NCBI GenBank assembly: GCA_001557035.1
Contig: LSKJ01000876.1
Coordinates: forward strand, 1-7,826
Direction of reading: 5' to 3'
Source of the DNA: Rhodospirillaceae bacterium CCH5-H10
GTDB lineage: Bacteria > Pseudomonadota > Alphaproteobacteria > Reyranellales > Reyranellaceae
DNA length: 7,826 nt
Of this stretch, positions 1 through 7,535 are shown piece after piece. The notes beneath the pieces were generated by a model, which searched no databases, was not told the origin of the DNA, and was given only the letters and a program-made list of their open reading frames with translations. The position numbers were made by a program, and so were the translations under genes. Positions within the stretch are counted from its first letter, which is position 1. Every line of letters begins with the position of its first letter.

Positions 1-191
1 CTTCAGCACGACCTTGCCGATCGTCGACTTGCCGCAGCCCGACTCGCCCACCAGGCCCAGCGTCTCGCCGCGACGGATCGAGAAGGTGACGCCGTCGACC
101 GCCCTCACCTCGCCGATCCGGCGCTGCAGGAGGCCGCCATGGATCGGGAAATGCTTTACGAGCCCCTCGACCTGCAGGACGGGTCCGTCGC

Positions 192-195
<4 letters not shown>
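1..195 (-). CDS. dppF: Dipeptide/oligopeptide ABC transporter ATP-binding protein, DppF type (N-terminal 65 residues; truncated by window edge)
   Basis: This is the second ATPase of a peptide-type importer. It would pair with DppD on the cytoplasmic face of the permeases and hydrolyse ATP to drive uptake. Only residues 1-65 are present; the 3' part lies beyond base 1. The N-terminus reads [18 protein letters not shown], and a RAVDGV stretch (31-36) precedes the Walker A motif GESGCGKST (50-58), both usual for OppF/DppF proteins. The start is well supported: a full Shine-Dalgarno sequence AAGGAGG (plus-strand 201-207) sits 5 nt before the ATG, and the ATG overlaps the dppD stop as ATGA. The overlap implies translational coupling and near 1:1 production of the two ATPases. 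The Walker B and signature motifs cannot be checked because they fall outside. OppF or GsiA-like naming is equally possible; the family assignment is firm, the substrate class less so. Confidence 0.93.
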
Positions 196-1201
<1,006 letters not shown>

Positions 1202-1205
<4 letters not shown>

Positions 1206-2077
1206 AGCCGCCTCGCCAGTCGGGGATCGAGCCGGTCGCGGAGGCCGTCGCCCAGAAGGTTCACGGCGAGGACCGTGACCGCGAGGAAGGCGCCGGGGAT
1301 CATGATGGTCCAGGGGGCGATCTGAAAGAAGGTGCGGCCCTGGGCGATGATGTTGCCCCAGCTCGGCACTTCCGGCGGCACGCCGGCGCCGAGGAAGCTC
1401 AGGCCCGCTTCGACCAGCATGGCCGAGGCACAGACATAGGTCGCTTGCACGATCAGCGGCGCCAGCGTGTTGGGCAGGATATGGCGCGTCAGCAGCTTCC
1501 AGTTCTTCGTGCCGCCGGCGATGGCGCTCTCGATGTAGGGCTGGGCCCGGATCGAGAGCACGACGGCGCGAACCACGCGCACGATGCGCGGCACCTCGGG
1601 GATCACGATGGCCACGATCACGATGCCGAGGCCCGGCCGCGACAGGGTGATCAGCGCGATGGCCAGCAGGATCGAGGGGATGGCCATCAACCCGTCCATG
1701 ACGCGCATGACGAGCGCATCGACCTTGCGGAAGTAGCCGCACGCCAGGCCGAGCGCGAGGCCCAGGATGCTGGAGAAGGCCGCCACCGAGAGGCCGACGA
1801 TCAGCGACACCCGCGCGCCGTAGACCGTGCGGGAGAACACGTCGCGGCCGAACTGGTCGGTGCCGAACCACCAGCGCTCCGAAGGTGGCCGCAGCCGGTT
1901 GACCGGCGCGATCTTGAACGGGTCGCTGGTGGCGATGAACGGTGCAAACACCGCCATCACGATCAGGATAGTCAGCAGCACCCCGCCGAACGCGATCGTC
2001 GGATTGCGCCGGATCGCCCGCCACAGCGAGAAGCGGCGGGCGGGCGGCAGAGCGAGGTCGTCGGTGACTACGGCCAT
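1202..2077 (-). CDS. dppC: Dipeptide/oligopeptide ABC transporter permease, DppC type
   Basis: Inner-membrane permease of 291 residues, typical for DppC/OppC. A short cytoplasmic N-terminus leads into a first membrane helix at about 28-50. The conserved [13 protein letters not shown] motif (71-83) follows, then five further hydrophobic segments near 90-112, 125-145, 150-165, 203-225 and 257-278. The EAA-type loop that contacts the ATPase lies at about 183-207 ([20 protein letters not shown]). The C-terminus [15 protein letters not shown] is a strong family mark. I chose the ATG at 2077, 1 nt after the dppB stop. An upstream ATG at 2110 would add 11 uncharacteristic residues and overlap dppB by 32 nt, and neither site has a clear Shine-Dalgarno sequence. 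Start at 2077 would rely on reinitiation from dppB, which suits equimolar permease subunits. Its stop overlaps the dppD start. Confidence 0.94.
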
Positions 2078-2078
2078 G

Positions 2079-3020
2079 TCAGTACCGGATCCGCGGGTCG
2101 AGGAAGGCATAGGAGATGTCGATGATCAGGTTCACCAGCACCTTGGCGCCGGCAAAGACCAGGATCAGCCCCTGCACCACCGGATAATCGCGCTTCAGCA
2201 CGGCGTCGACGGTGAGCCGGCCGAGGCCCGGGATGTTGAACACCGTCTCCGTGATGACGACGCCGGAGATCAGGAGCGCGATGCCGATGCCGATCACCGT
2301 GACGATCGGCACGGCGGCATTCTTGAGCGCGTGCAGCAACAGGACGCGATTGGTCGCCAGGCCCTTGGAATTGGCGGTACGCATATAATCCTGCGCCAGC
2401 ACCTCCAGCATCGAGGCGCGCGTGGTGCGGGCGATCAGCGCCATGTAGGTGATGCCCAACGCCATCGACGGCAGGATCAGGCTCTGGACGAAGGGCCACA
2501 AGCCTTCCTTGATCGGCTGGTAGCCCTGCACCGGCAGGAGCTGCCATTTCACGGCAAAGAAATAGATCAGGATGTAGGCCAGCACGAAGACCGGCATGGC
2601 AAAACCCAGCACGGCAAAGCCCATGACCAGCCGGTCCACCAGTTTGCGCGCCTTCCACGCCGCCAGCACACCGATGGGAATGGCCATCGCCACGGCCACG
2701 AACAGGGTCGAGAGCGTCAGCGCGACCGTGGGTTCGAGACGCTGCGAGATCAGCCGCGTCACGGGAAGGTTGGAGAAGATCGAAACGCCCATGTCGCCGC
2801 GCAGAAGCTGCGAGGTCCACACGACGAACTGCTCGACCATCGGCCGGTCGAGGCCGAGCTTGGCACGCACCGCGGCGATCGCTTCGGCCGTCGCGTCCTC
2901 GCCGGCGATGATCGCCGCCGGGTCGCCGGGCGCGAAGCGCAGCAGGAAGAAAACGAACAGCGCCACCACGGCCATGACCGGCAGCGTGGCGAAGAGACGG
3001 CGGACGATATAGGCGGTCAT
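2079..3020 (-). CDS. dppB: Dipeptide/oligopeptide ABC transporter permease, DppB type
   Basis: Inner-membrane permease of 313 residues that would dimerise with the DppC-type protein to form the transport channel. The N-terminus MTAYIVRRLF with a first helix at about 9-29 is the classic DppB opening. It is followed by RFAPGDPA (28-35) and GDMGVSI (76-81 region). Further membrane segments lie near 99-121, 133-157, 177-195, 236-257 and 282-305. The EAA loop is at about 210-235 (QDYMRTANSKGLATNRVLLL), then ETVFNIPGLGRL (258-269) and the terminal DPRIRY, all family signatures. The ATG at 3020 has AAGG 7 nt upstream, but that site lies in the 3' arm of a perfect hairpin (3024-3052), so translation may be restrained relative to the binding-protein gene before it. 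The 67-nt gap from that gene contrasts with the tight packing downstream. Confidence 0.95.
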   Translation of the reverse strand: MTAYIVRRLFATLPVMAVVALFVFFLLRFAPGDPAAIIAGEDATAEAIAAVRAKLGLDRPMVEQFVVWTSQLLRGDMGVSIFSNLPVTRLISQRLEPTVALTLSTLFVAVAMAIPIGVLAAWKARKLVDRLVMGFAVLGFAMPVFVLAYILIYFFAVKWQLLPVQGYQPIKEGLWPFVQSLILPSMALGITYMALIARTTRASMLEVLAQDYMRTANSKGLATNRVLLLHALKNAAVPIVTVIGIGIALLISGVVITETVFNIPGLGRLTVDAVLKRDYPVVQGLILVFAGAKVLVNLIIDISYAFLDPRIRY

Positions 3021-3023
3021 GAC

Positions 3024-3052
3024 GAGGCCTTGCCCTTCTCAGGCAAGGCCTC
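3024..3052 (-). promoter_or_regulatory. Intercistronic hairpin covering the dppB ribosome-binding site
   Basis: A perfect 11-bp inverted repeat: GAGGCCTTGCC at 3024-3034 and GGCAAGGCCTC at 3042-3052, with a 7-nt loop. In the transcript (minus strand) the 3' arm contains AAGG (3031-3028), the likely Shine-Dalgarno site of dppB, and ends 3 nt before its ATG. No run of T follows, so it is not a standard intrinsic terminator. Inference: it protects the 3' end of the binding-protein message and/or lowers translation of the permease genes, a known way to make binding protein in excess of membrane subunits. The repeat is certain; the function is inferred. Confidence 0.65.
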
Positions 3053-3087
3053 ATTGCGTGCGACGGCTACGCGTACTCGGGACGGCA

Positions 3088-4668
3088 TTACTTCTTCGTG
3101 ATCCCCCAGAGCACGGCGAGGCCCGTGTTCGGCACGATCCCGTCGATCCGGTCGGCGCGATAGGCGAGCGGCGTGTCCCACTGACCGAACGGAATGTAGA
3201 CGACCTGCTCCATCGCACGGGCCTGCAGGTCGTTGGCGATCTTCTTCCGCTCCTCCTCGGTCTGCGCCATGCCGAAGGCATTGCGCAGCTCCTCGATCTT
3301 GGCGTCGCAGGGCCAGCCGAACAGGCCCTTGTCGCAGGCCGCGCCGATCCAGGTGTGGAGCACGGGATTGGCCGAGCCGACGCCGCCCGAGGTGGTGACG
3401 AAGATGTTCCAGCCACCCTGCGCCGGCGGATCCTTCTTGGCGCGGCGGGAGACGACCGAGCCCCAGTCCATAGACTGCGCGTCGACGTTGATGCCGGCCT
3501 CGCGCATCGCCTGGATCAGCACCTGCGTCGCCGGCGTGATCGTGGCGTGGTCGGTCGCCGACAGGACGGTGATCGGTTCACCCTTGTAGCCGGCCTCCTT
3601 GAGGAGCTGCAGCGCCTTCTTCGGGTTGTACTCCTTCATCCACTCGCGGCCGCCGGCGCTCTCGTACGGGCCGCCGCAGGTCAGGAGTGCCGGGCAGACC
3701 TTGTAGTATTTCGGGTCGCCGACGATGGCGCGCAGGAAGTCTTCCTGGTTGATCAGGTAGTACATCGCCTGCCGCGCCTTCACGTTGTCGAACGGCGGCT
3801 GGAGGTGGTTGAGACGGATGAAGCCCTGGGTGCTGTCGATCTTGCCGGTCTTCATCAGCTTCACGCCCTTGGCTTTTTCGAGCAGGGGCAGGAAGTCGTT
3901 GGTCGGCGCCTCGTAGAAGTCGATCTCGCCGTTGATCAGGGCCGACATCGCGGTCTGCGGATCGGAGATCCAGACAAGTTCGATGCGGTCGACGCCCGGA
4001 ACCTTGGCGCCGGCGAAGGACGACGGCGGCTCGGTGCGCGGCTGGTAGTCCTTGTTCTTGAGATAGACGGCCTTGCTGCCCGGAACCCACTGGTCCTTGG
4101 CAAACATGTAGGGACCGGACCCGACCGCCTCCTTCACCTGCTGCTGCGGATCGGTCAGCGCGTCCTTCTCGCGCATGATGGCCGGGATGGAGCTGGAGGT
4201 CTTGCCGAGCGACTCGAGCACCATGCCGTACGGCGCCTTCAGCACCATGGTGAAGGTCTTGTCGTCGACCGGCTCCATCTTGGTGACGAAGCCCATGAGG
4301 CGCTGGCCGACACCGTCCTTGGCGCCCCAGCGCTTCAGCGAGGCGATGACGTCCTTGGTCGTCACCGGCGAGCCGTCATGGAACTTGAGGCCGTCGCGCA
4401 GGGTGAAGGTATAGGTCAGCCTGTCGGGGCTGACCTCGTACTTGCCGACCATCTGGGGCTGGGGCTTCTGGTCGGCGTTATTGCCGAACAGGGTGTCATA
4501 GATCAGCGCGCCGTGGATGTTGGCGATGGTCTGGGTCGTCCAGATCGGATCGATGACGCGCACGTCGGCGTGCATCACGGCCTTGAGGACCTTCTCCTGC
4601 GCGAGCGCCGGGCCCGCGACAAAGGGAACGGCCAGCGCGAGCGCGCCCGCGAAGATGCGTTTGAACAT
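3088..4668 (-). CDS. Periplasmic peptide-type solute-binding protein (SBP_bac_5 family)
   Basis: Secreted substrate receptor of 526 residues, usual for DppA/OppA-like proteins. It captures the solute in the periplasm and delivers it to DppBC. A Sec signal peptide is clear: MFKR, a hydrophobic stretch 5-20, then ALA with likely cleavage after residue 23 (ALA/QEK). No lipobox cysteine is present, so it should be soluble. The family signature lies at about 84-115 (LTYTFTLRDGLKFHDG, then PVTTKDV). SGPYMF (184-189) and a VYIPFGQWDTP segment near the end also fit. Four cysteines in two close pairs (C325/C331 and C445/C454) may form disulfides. I chose the ATG at 4668 over an in-frame ATG at 4794: it begins the signal peptide and has AAGGGAG 6 nt upstream, while the longer form would read through the repeat element. 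It is first in the transporter part of the block. Specificity (dipeptide, oligopeptide, glutathione or other) cannot be told. Confidence 0.94.
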   Translation of the reverse strand: MFKRIFAGALALAVPFVAGPALAQEKVLKAVMHADVRVIDPIWTTQTIANIHGALIYDTLFGNNADQKPQPQMVGKYEVSPDRLTYTFTLRDGLKFHDGSPVTTKDVIASLKRWGAKDGVGQRLMGFVTKMEPVDDKTFTMVLKAPYGMVLESLGKTSSSIPAIMREKDALTDPQQQVKEAVGSGPYMFAKDQWVPGSKAVYLKNKDYQPRTEPPSSFAGAKVPGVDRIELVWISDPQTAMSALINGEIDFYEAPTNDFLPLLEKAKGVKLMKTGKIDSTQGFIRLNHLQPPFDNVKARQAMYYLINQEDFLRAIVGDPKYYKVCPALLTCGGPYESAGGREWMKEYNPKKALQLLKEAGYKGEPITVLSATDHATITPATQVLIQAMREAGINVDAQSMDWGSVVSRRAKKDPPAQGGWNIFVTTSGGVGSANPVLHTWIGAACDKGLFGWPCDAKIEELRNAFGMAQTEEERKKIANDLQARAMEQVVYIPFGQWDTPLAYRADRIDGIVPNTGLAVLWGITKK

Positions 4669-4694
4669 TGTAAACTCCCTTACTCCCCGCAGAG

Positions 4695-4724
4695 AGTATG
4701 CAAAGCAGTGCTCCGACTTGTCCA
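4695..4724 (-). promoter_or_regulatory. Candidate sigma-70-type promoter for the binding-protein gene
   Basis: On the minus strand TGGACA (4724-4719) and CATACT (4700-4695) are separated by 18 nt, about 27 nt upstream of the start codon. The match to TTGACA/TATAAT is partial, and the short leader would begin near 4688, just before the AAGGGAG ribosome-binding site. It sits between the paired repeat element and the gene, where a separate transporter promoter would be expected. Pattern match only; high-GC bacteria often deviate from this consensus. Confidence 0.3.
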
Positions 4725-4737
4725 GCGCGACGCAACC

Positions 4738-4870
4738 AAATCCCGTCGTCTCGACCGTAGCGCGCAGCGCGGAGTGGAGAGACCTCCTCTCCACGAGTAG
4801 GCGGCTGTTTCTAGAGATAAGGTCTCTCCGCGCCGCCCCTTCGGGGCTCCGGTCGAGACGACGGAGATTT
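4738..4870. repeat. Paired inverted palindromic repeat units (REP/BIME-like intergenic element)
   Basis: Two related units face each other. CGTCGTCTCGACCG at 4744-4757 is perfectly mirrored by CGGTCGAGACGACG at 4850-4863. With one bulged base the match extends outward to 4738 and 4870. Each unit then carries GCGCGGAG and GAGAGACCT blocks (4767-4785 on plus; 4833-4820 on minus). Each also has its own small palindrome: GCGC-AGCGC near 4762-4770, and GCCCC-TTC-GGGGC at 4835-4847. A further hairpin GTGGAGAG/CTCTCCAC lies at 4774-4794. The element begins 4 nt after the M81 stop codon and ends about 70 nt before the binding-protein ATG. Such paired palindromes in intergenic DNA are typical of REP/BIME elements or small non-autonomous mobile repeats, and can cause transcription attenuation or message stabilisation. 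Whether it is repeated elsewhere in the genome cannot be seen here. Confidence 0.7.
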
Positions 4871-4874
4871 CCCG

Positions 4875-6347
4875 TTAGTAGATCAGCCCGCGTGGCCGGG
4901 CGTCTTCGTCGAGCGGCCAGATCGGGCGCTCGGCCTTCGCGTACGGTACCTTGCGGTGGTCCCGAGGCAACGGGCCGCTCGATTCGACGTAGATCACCTT
5001 CTTGGCGATCGGTCCGTAAGCCGCCATGAAGTGATTCGTCGATTTCACGACGACGAGCTTCCGCGCCGTAGGATCGATCCCGAGGTTGGTGAAAAGCTCA
5101 AGGCCGGTCGCCTGCGTGCGCTTCGAGATCAGCACCACCTCGACGCCACCGATCCGCACCGCCGCGCAGTCTCCCACCGGCACCTGCGTCGGCCCGAAGC
5201 TCTGCCAGGCGTTGCGCTGCAGGCCGATGATCTCGACCTCGGCATCGACCGGCTGGCCAGAACTGCGCGCGATCTTGCCGCCGAAGCGCAGGCCGATGCG
5301 GGCGCCCAGCCCGGCGTCGAAACAGATGCGGACGGCGATGGGATCCCAGATCGGACCGAGGCAGGCGCTCTCGACGTTCTTCTCGATCAGGTGCTTCAGG
5401 ATGTCGGTATTGTCCGACGGCGCACCGCCACCGGCATTGTCCGAGGGGTCGGCGATGACGACCGGCAGATCGTTGAAGGCCACGCCTTCATCGATACCGG
5501 CCGCGACGCCCAGCGCCTGCGGTGCGGTCTTGCCGCGCAGGCCGACCAGCTCCTCACCCAACTGCGTCGCAAGCGCATCGGCCTTCTTCTTGTCGCCGTC
5601 GGCGATGACCAGCACGCGCGTGCCGATCTCGGGAACGTCGCCGTAGGGGAAGCAATGGGCGATGGAGACCGAGAGGATCTCGTCCTTGCCTTCCATCGCC
5701 ATGATCCGGTCGACGATGCCGCGCATCGGCTGCATCGTCGTCGGATAGCTCTGGATCTGCCGGCAGTCGTAGACCGACATGACGGGCTTCACCTTGCCAC
5801 GCAGCGTGGCCAGCACGAGATCGAGCACGTCCTCGGCGCGCTCGACGACGTCGGTGTGGGGAAATTCCTTGTAGAGCACGATGATGTCGGCGTTGGAGAC
5901 CCGCTTCATCGTGAGATGGCAGTGCGGATCGAGTTCGACGCCGATCACGCATTTCGGCCCGGCAATCGCGCGGCAGCGCTCGATGATGTCGCCTTCCACG
6001 TCGTCGTAGCCGTGCGCCACCATCGCGCCGTGCAGGCCGAGCAGCAGCCCGTCGACCGGCAGCGCCGCCTCGAGCTGGCCCAGGATCTCGTCCCGCATGG
6101 TTTCGTAGTCGGCGCGGTTGGTCGTGCCGGCGGGGCTGGCGGCAAAGCAGCTTCCCTCGATCAGCTCGAAGCCCTCTTCCCGTGCGCGGGCGCGCGCCAC
6201 GAACAGCGGCGCGGTGCACATGCGCGGCGCATCCGTCGGATGCTCGCCGGCACCGAAGAACACCGACTCGCGATAATTCTCCAGGCTCGTCGGCAAGGGG
6301 GAGAAGGTGTTGGTTTCGGTGGCCAGCGTGGCCGAGAAAAGACGCAT
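4875..6347 (-). CDS. M81 family metallopeptidase (MlrC-like)
   Basis: Zinc peptidase of 490 residues, close to the usual family length. The N-terminal domain has ETNTF (11-15), GLHGAM (104-109), ELDPHCHLT (138-146) and EFPHTD (161-166). The conserved glycine-rich DPSDNAGGGAPSDNT segment lies at 300-314, and KSTNHF at 435-440 in the C-terminal domain. In MlrC, which hydrolyses linearised microcystin and its tetrapeptide, zinc is bound by an Asp-x-His pair plus a second His 22 residues on. Here D140, H142 and H164 keep exactly that spacing, and H106 and E11 are candidates for the other catalytic positions. No signal peptide is seen, so it should act in the cytoplasm. The ATG at 6347 has AGGAG 4 nt upstream, overlapping the stop of the preceding gene, and starts the conserved MRLFSATLATETNTFSP. 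The neighbouring peptide importer suggests it cleaves an imported peptide or amide. The substrate is unknown; microcystin itself is not implied. Confidence 0.94.
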   Translation of the reverse strand: MRLFSATLATETNTFSPLPTSLENYRESVFFGAGEHPTDAPRMCTAPLFVARARAREEGFELIEGSCFAASPAGTTNRADYETMRDEILGQLEAALPVDGLLLGLHGAMVAHGYDDVEGDIIERCRAIAGPKCVIGVELDPHCHLTMKRVSNADIIVLYKEFPHTDVVERAEDVLDLVLATLRGKVKPVMSVYDCRQIQSYPTTMQPMRGIVDRIMAMEGKDEILSVSIAHCFPYGDVPEIGTRVLVIADGDKKKADALATQLGEELVGLRGKTAPQALGVAAGIDEGVAFNDLPVVIADPSDNAGGGAPSDNTDILKHLIEKNVESACLGPIWDPIAVRICFDAGLGARIGLRFGGKIARSSGQPVDAEVEIIGLQRNAWQSFGPTQVPVGDCAAVRIGGVEVVLISKRTQATGLELFTNLGIDPTARKLVVVKSTNHFMAAYGPIAKKVIYVESSGPLPRDHRKVPYAKAERPIWPLDEDARPRGLIY

Positions 6348-6354
6348 GGTGCTC

Positions 6355-7245
6355 CTAGGGTACGATGCCGTCGGGAAGAGAAGCGCAATGCCGGGCGATG
6401 GCGCCGGGAGTCGTCAGCCATATCGACTCGCGATGGCGGGCGATATGGCGAAGTGCGCGCTTGAGATGCCGCAGCCGGTGCGGCTGCCCCACCAGATAGG
6501 CATGCAGCGCCACGCCCATCACCAGCGGTCGCTCCTGCGACAACTCCATCATCTCGTCGAACTGGTCGACGATCATGTCGGCGAACGCGTCGCCGCCGAT
6601 CTTGCGGCCGACGATCTGCGGAATGTCGTTCACTTCCTGCGGATAGGGCACCGCGAGGATGCGCCTGTCATCGCGGCACCGGAACCAGATGGGCTGGTCG
6701 TCCATGCACCAGTCCAGCAGGTAGCGATAGCCCGCTTCGGCCAGCAAGTCGGGCGTGACGTGACTGTGTGAAATCCACGGTCCAAGCCAGCCTTCCGGCG
6801 GGCGACCTTCGGCTTCCGCCAGCCGCGCCGTGGCCTCGCCGATGAGCGCCCGTTCGCCCGGCTCGTCGAGCACGCCCTGCCGCTCGGCATTGGTGCGGCC
6901 ATGGCCCACGATCTCGTCGCCGCGCGCCCGGCAGGCCGCGACCAGCTCCGGCGCGTAGTCGTACATCGCGCTGTTCACCAAAGCGGCCATCGGCAGCCGC
7001 AGGCCATCGAAGGCGTCGAGCATGTACCAGGCGCCGACGCGATTGCCATAATCGCGCCATGCATAGTTAAGAATGTCGGGGTGCGGACCACCAGGCGCCA
7101 GTTCCGCACCAAGCCCCTCGCCGTAGGAAAAATGCTCGAGGTTGAGGGCAAAGTAGACGGCGAGCCGTCGGCCAGCCGGCCAGGTGTAGTCGGCGCGGCC
7201 CCGCAGGGGCGCATAGGCGTAGCGATTGTGTGTCTTCAGTTCCAT
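6355..7245 (-). CDS. Polysaccharide deacetylase family protein, PuuE/allantoinase-like branch
   Basis: Predicted cytoplasmic hydrolase of 296 residues with the NodB-type barrel of carbohydrate esterase family 4. Marks in order: LAVYFALNLEHF (28-39), DYGNRVGAWYMLD (65-77), EIVGHGRTN (111-119), GWLGPWIS (152-159), a TPDLLAEAGYRYLLDW stretch (164-179), DDQP (182-185), PYPQEVND (200-207) and VALH (245-248). This set belongs to the branch holding PuuE-type allantoinases rather than chitin or peptidoglycan deacetylases. The usual Asp-Asp and HxxxH metal motifs are replaced by NLEHF and GHGRTN. No signal peptide is present. The likely reaction is hydrolysis of an amide or cyclic amide; the substrate is not identifiable. 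The ATG at 7245 is the first possible start after an in-frame TAA four codons upstream, yet no good Shine-Dalgarno sequence precedes it. Its stop lies 7 nt before the M81 start, so the two enzymes are very likely co-transcribed and may act in sequence. Confidence 0.9.
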   Translation of the reverse strand: MELKTHNRYAYAPLRGRADYTWPAGRRLAVYFALNLEHFSYGEGLGAELAPGGPHPDILNYAWRDYGNRVGAWYMLDAFDGLRLPMAALVNSAMYDYAPELVAACRARGDEIVGHGRTNAERQGVLDEPGERALIGEATARLAEAEGRPPEGWLGPWISHSHVTPDLLAEAGYRYLLDWCMDDQPIWFRCRDDRRILAVPYPQEVNDIPQIVGRKIGGDAFADMIVDQFDEMMELSQERPLVMGVALHAYLVGQPHRLRHLKRALRHIARHRESIWLTTPGAIARHCASLPDGIVP

Positions 7246-7535
7246 CCCGACAAGTTAACGTCGCAAGCCAGGAAGGGCTACGGCGGGCCGCGCTCGATCG
7301 CTTTCTCTCGGCGGCTCTCGCCGCCCCTGGGTTCGATCGCGGCTCCGTATTCCTCCAGGCGGGTCACCAGCGGCCCTGACGGTTCGTTCGGTTCGATGAG
7401 GGGCTTCACATCGACGGGCGACGACTTCGCGCATCAGCGGGACGTAGCGCCGGGGCAACAGATGGGCTAGCATCGCAGTCCTAATGAAGAAGCCGCACCC
7501 TTCCAGGCTGCGGACAAGCCGGGAGGAAGAACGCG
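7246..7535. other. Divergent intergenic region; no confident gene
   Basis: This 290-bp stretch separates the minus-strand hydrolase gene from the plus-strand permease gene, so both promoters should lie here, but I find no convincing -35/-10 pair. It holds a 6-bp inverted repeat GGCGGC-TCTC-GCCGCC (7310-7325) flanked by two direct copies of TCGATCGC (7294-7301 and 7333-7340), which could be an operator or chance in GC-rich DNA. On the minus strand a 43-codon frame (GTG at 7409 to TAG at 7278) has coding-like composition (VKPLIEPNEPSGPL and on) but lacks a ribosome-binding site. It may be a gene remnant. Confidence 0.5.
7522..7526 (+). promoter_or_regulatory. Ribosome-binding site supporting a TTG start
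   Basis: GGAGG lies 9 nt before the TTG at 7536. It decides the start of the plus-strand permease gene: no in-frame ATG occurs before the first membrane helix, and the out-of-frame ATG at 7487 region would give an arginine-rich, non-membrane product. Confidence 0.7.

Noticed and set aside
1206..2024. N-terminal extension of the dppD frame to give 610 residues
   Set aside because: The extra part overlaps dppC out of frame and has shadow composition; the true start is the ATG at 1205 with an ATGA overlap.
3024..3052. Hairpin as an intrinsic terminator
   Set aside because: No T-run follows the stem on either strand within the expected distance; the minus-strand stem runs straight into the dppB start.
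1827..3101. 424-codon plus-strand open frame antisense to dppB and dppC
   Set aside because: Extremely His/Arg/Gln/Asp-rich product, the mirror of hydrophobic permease codons.
4669..4794. 42-residue N-terminal extension of the binding protein
   Set aside because: Would place residues before a well-formed signal peptide and read through the repeat element; AAGGGAG supports the ATG at 4668.
3019..4800. 593-codon plus-strand open frame antisense to the binding-protein gene
   Set aside because: Arg/Leu/Asp/Val-rich shadow of a high-GC coding strand; the opposite strand encodes a clear signal peptide and family motifs.
4741..4875. Target-site duplication TCCCGT flanking the repeat element
   Set aside because: TCCCGT occurs at 4741-4746 and 4870-4875, but the first copy overlaps the repeat unit itself, so it is more simply explained by chance or by the unit's own sequence.
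4956..6464. 502-codon plus-strand open frame antisense to the M81 gene
   Set aside because: Composition typical of an antisense shadow (Arg, His, Asp rich, no domain pattern); the minus strand carries conserved M81 motifs.
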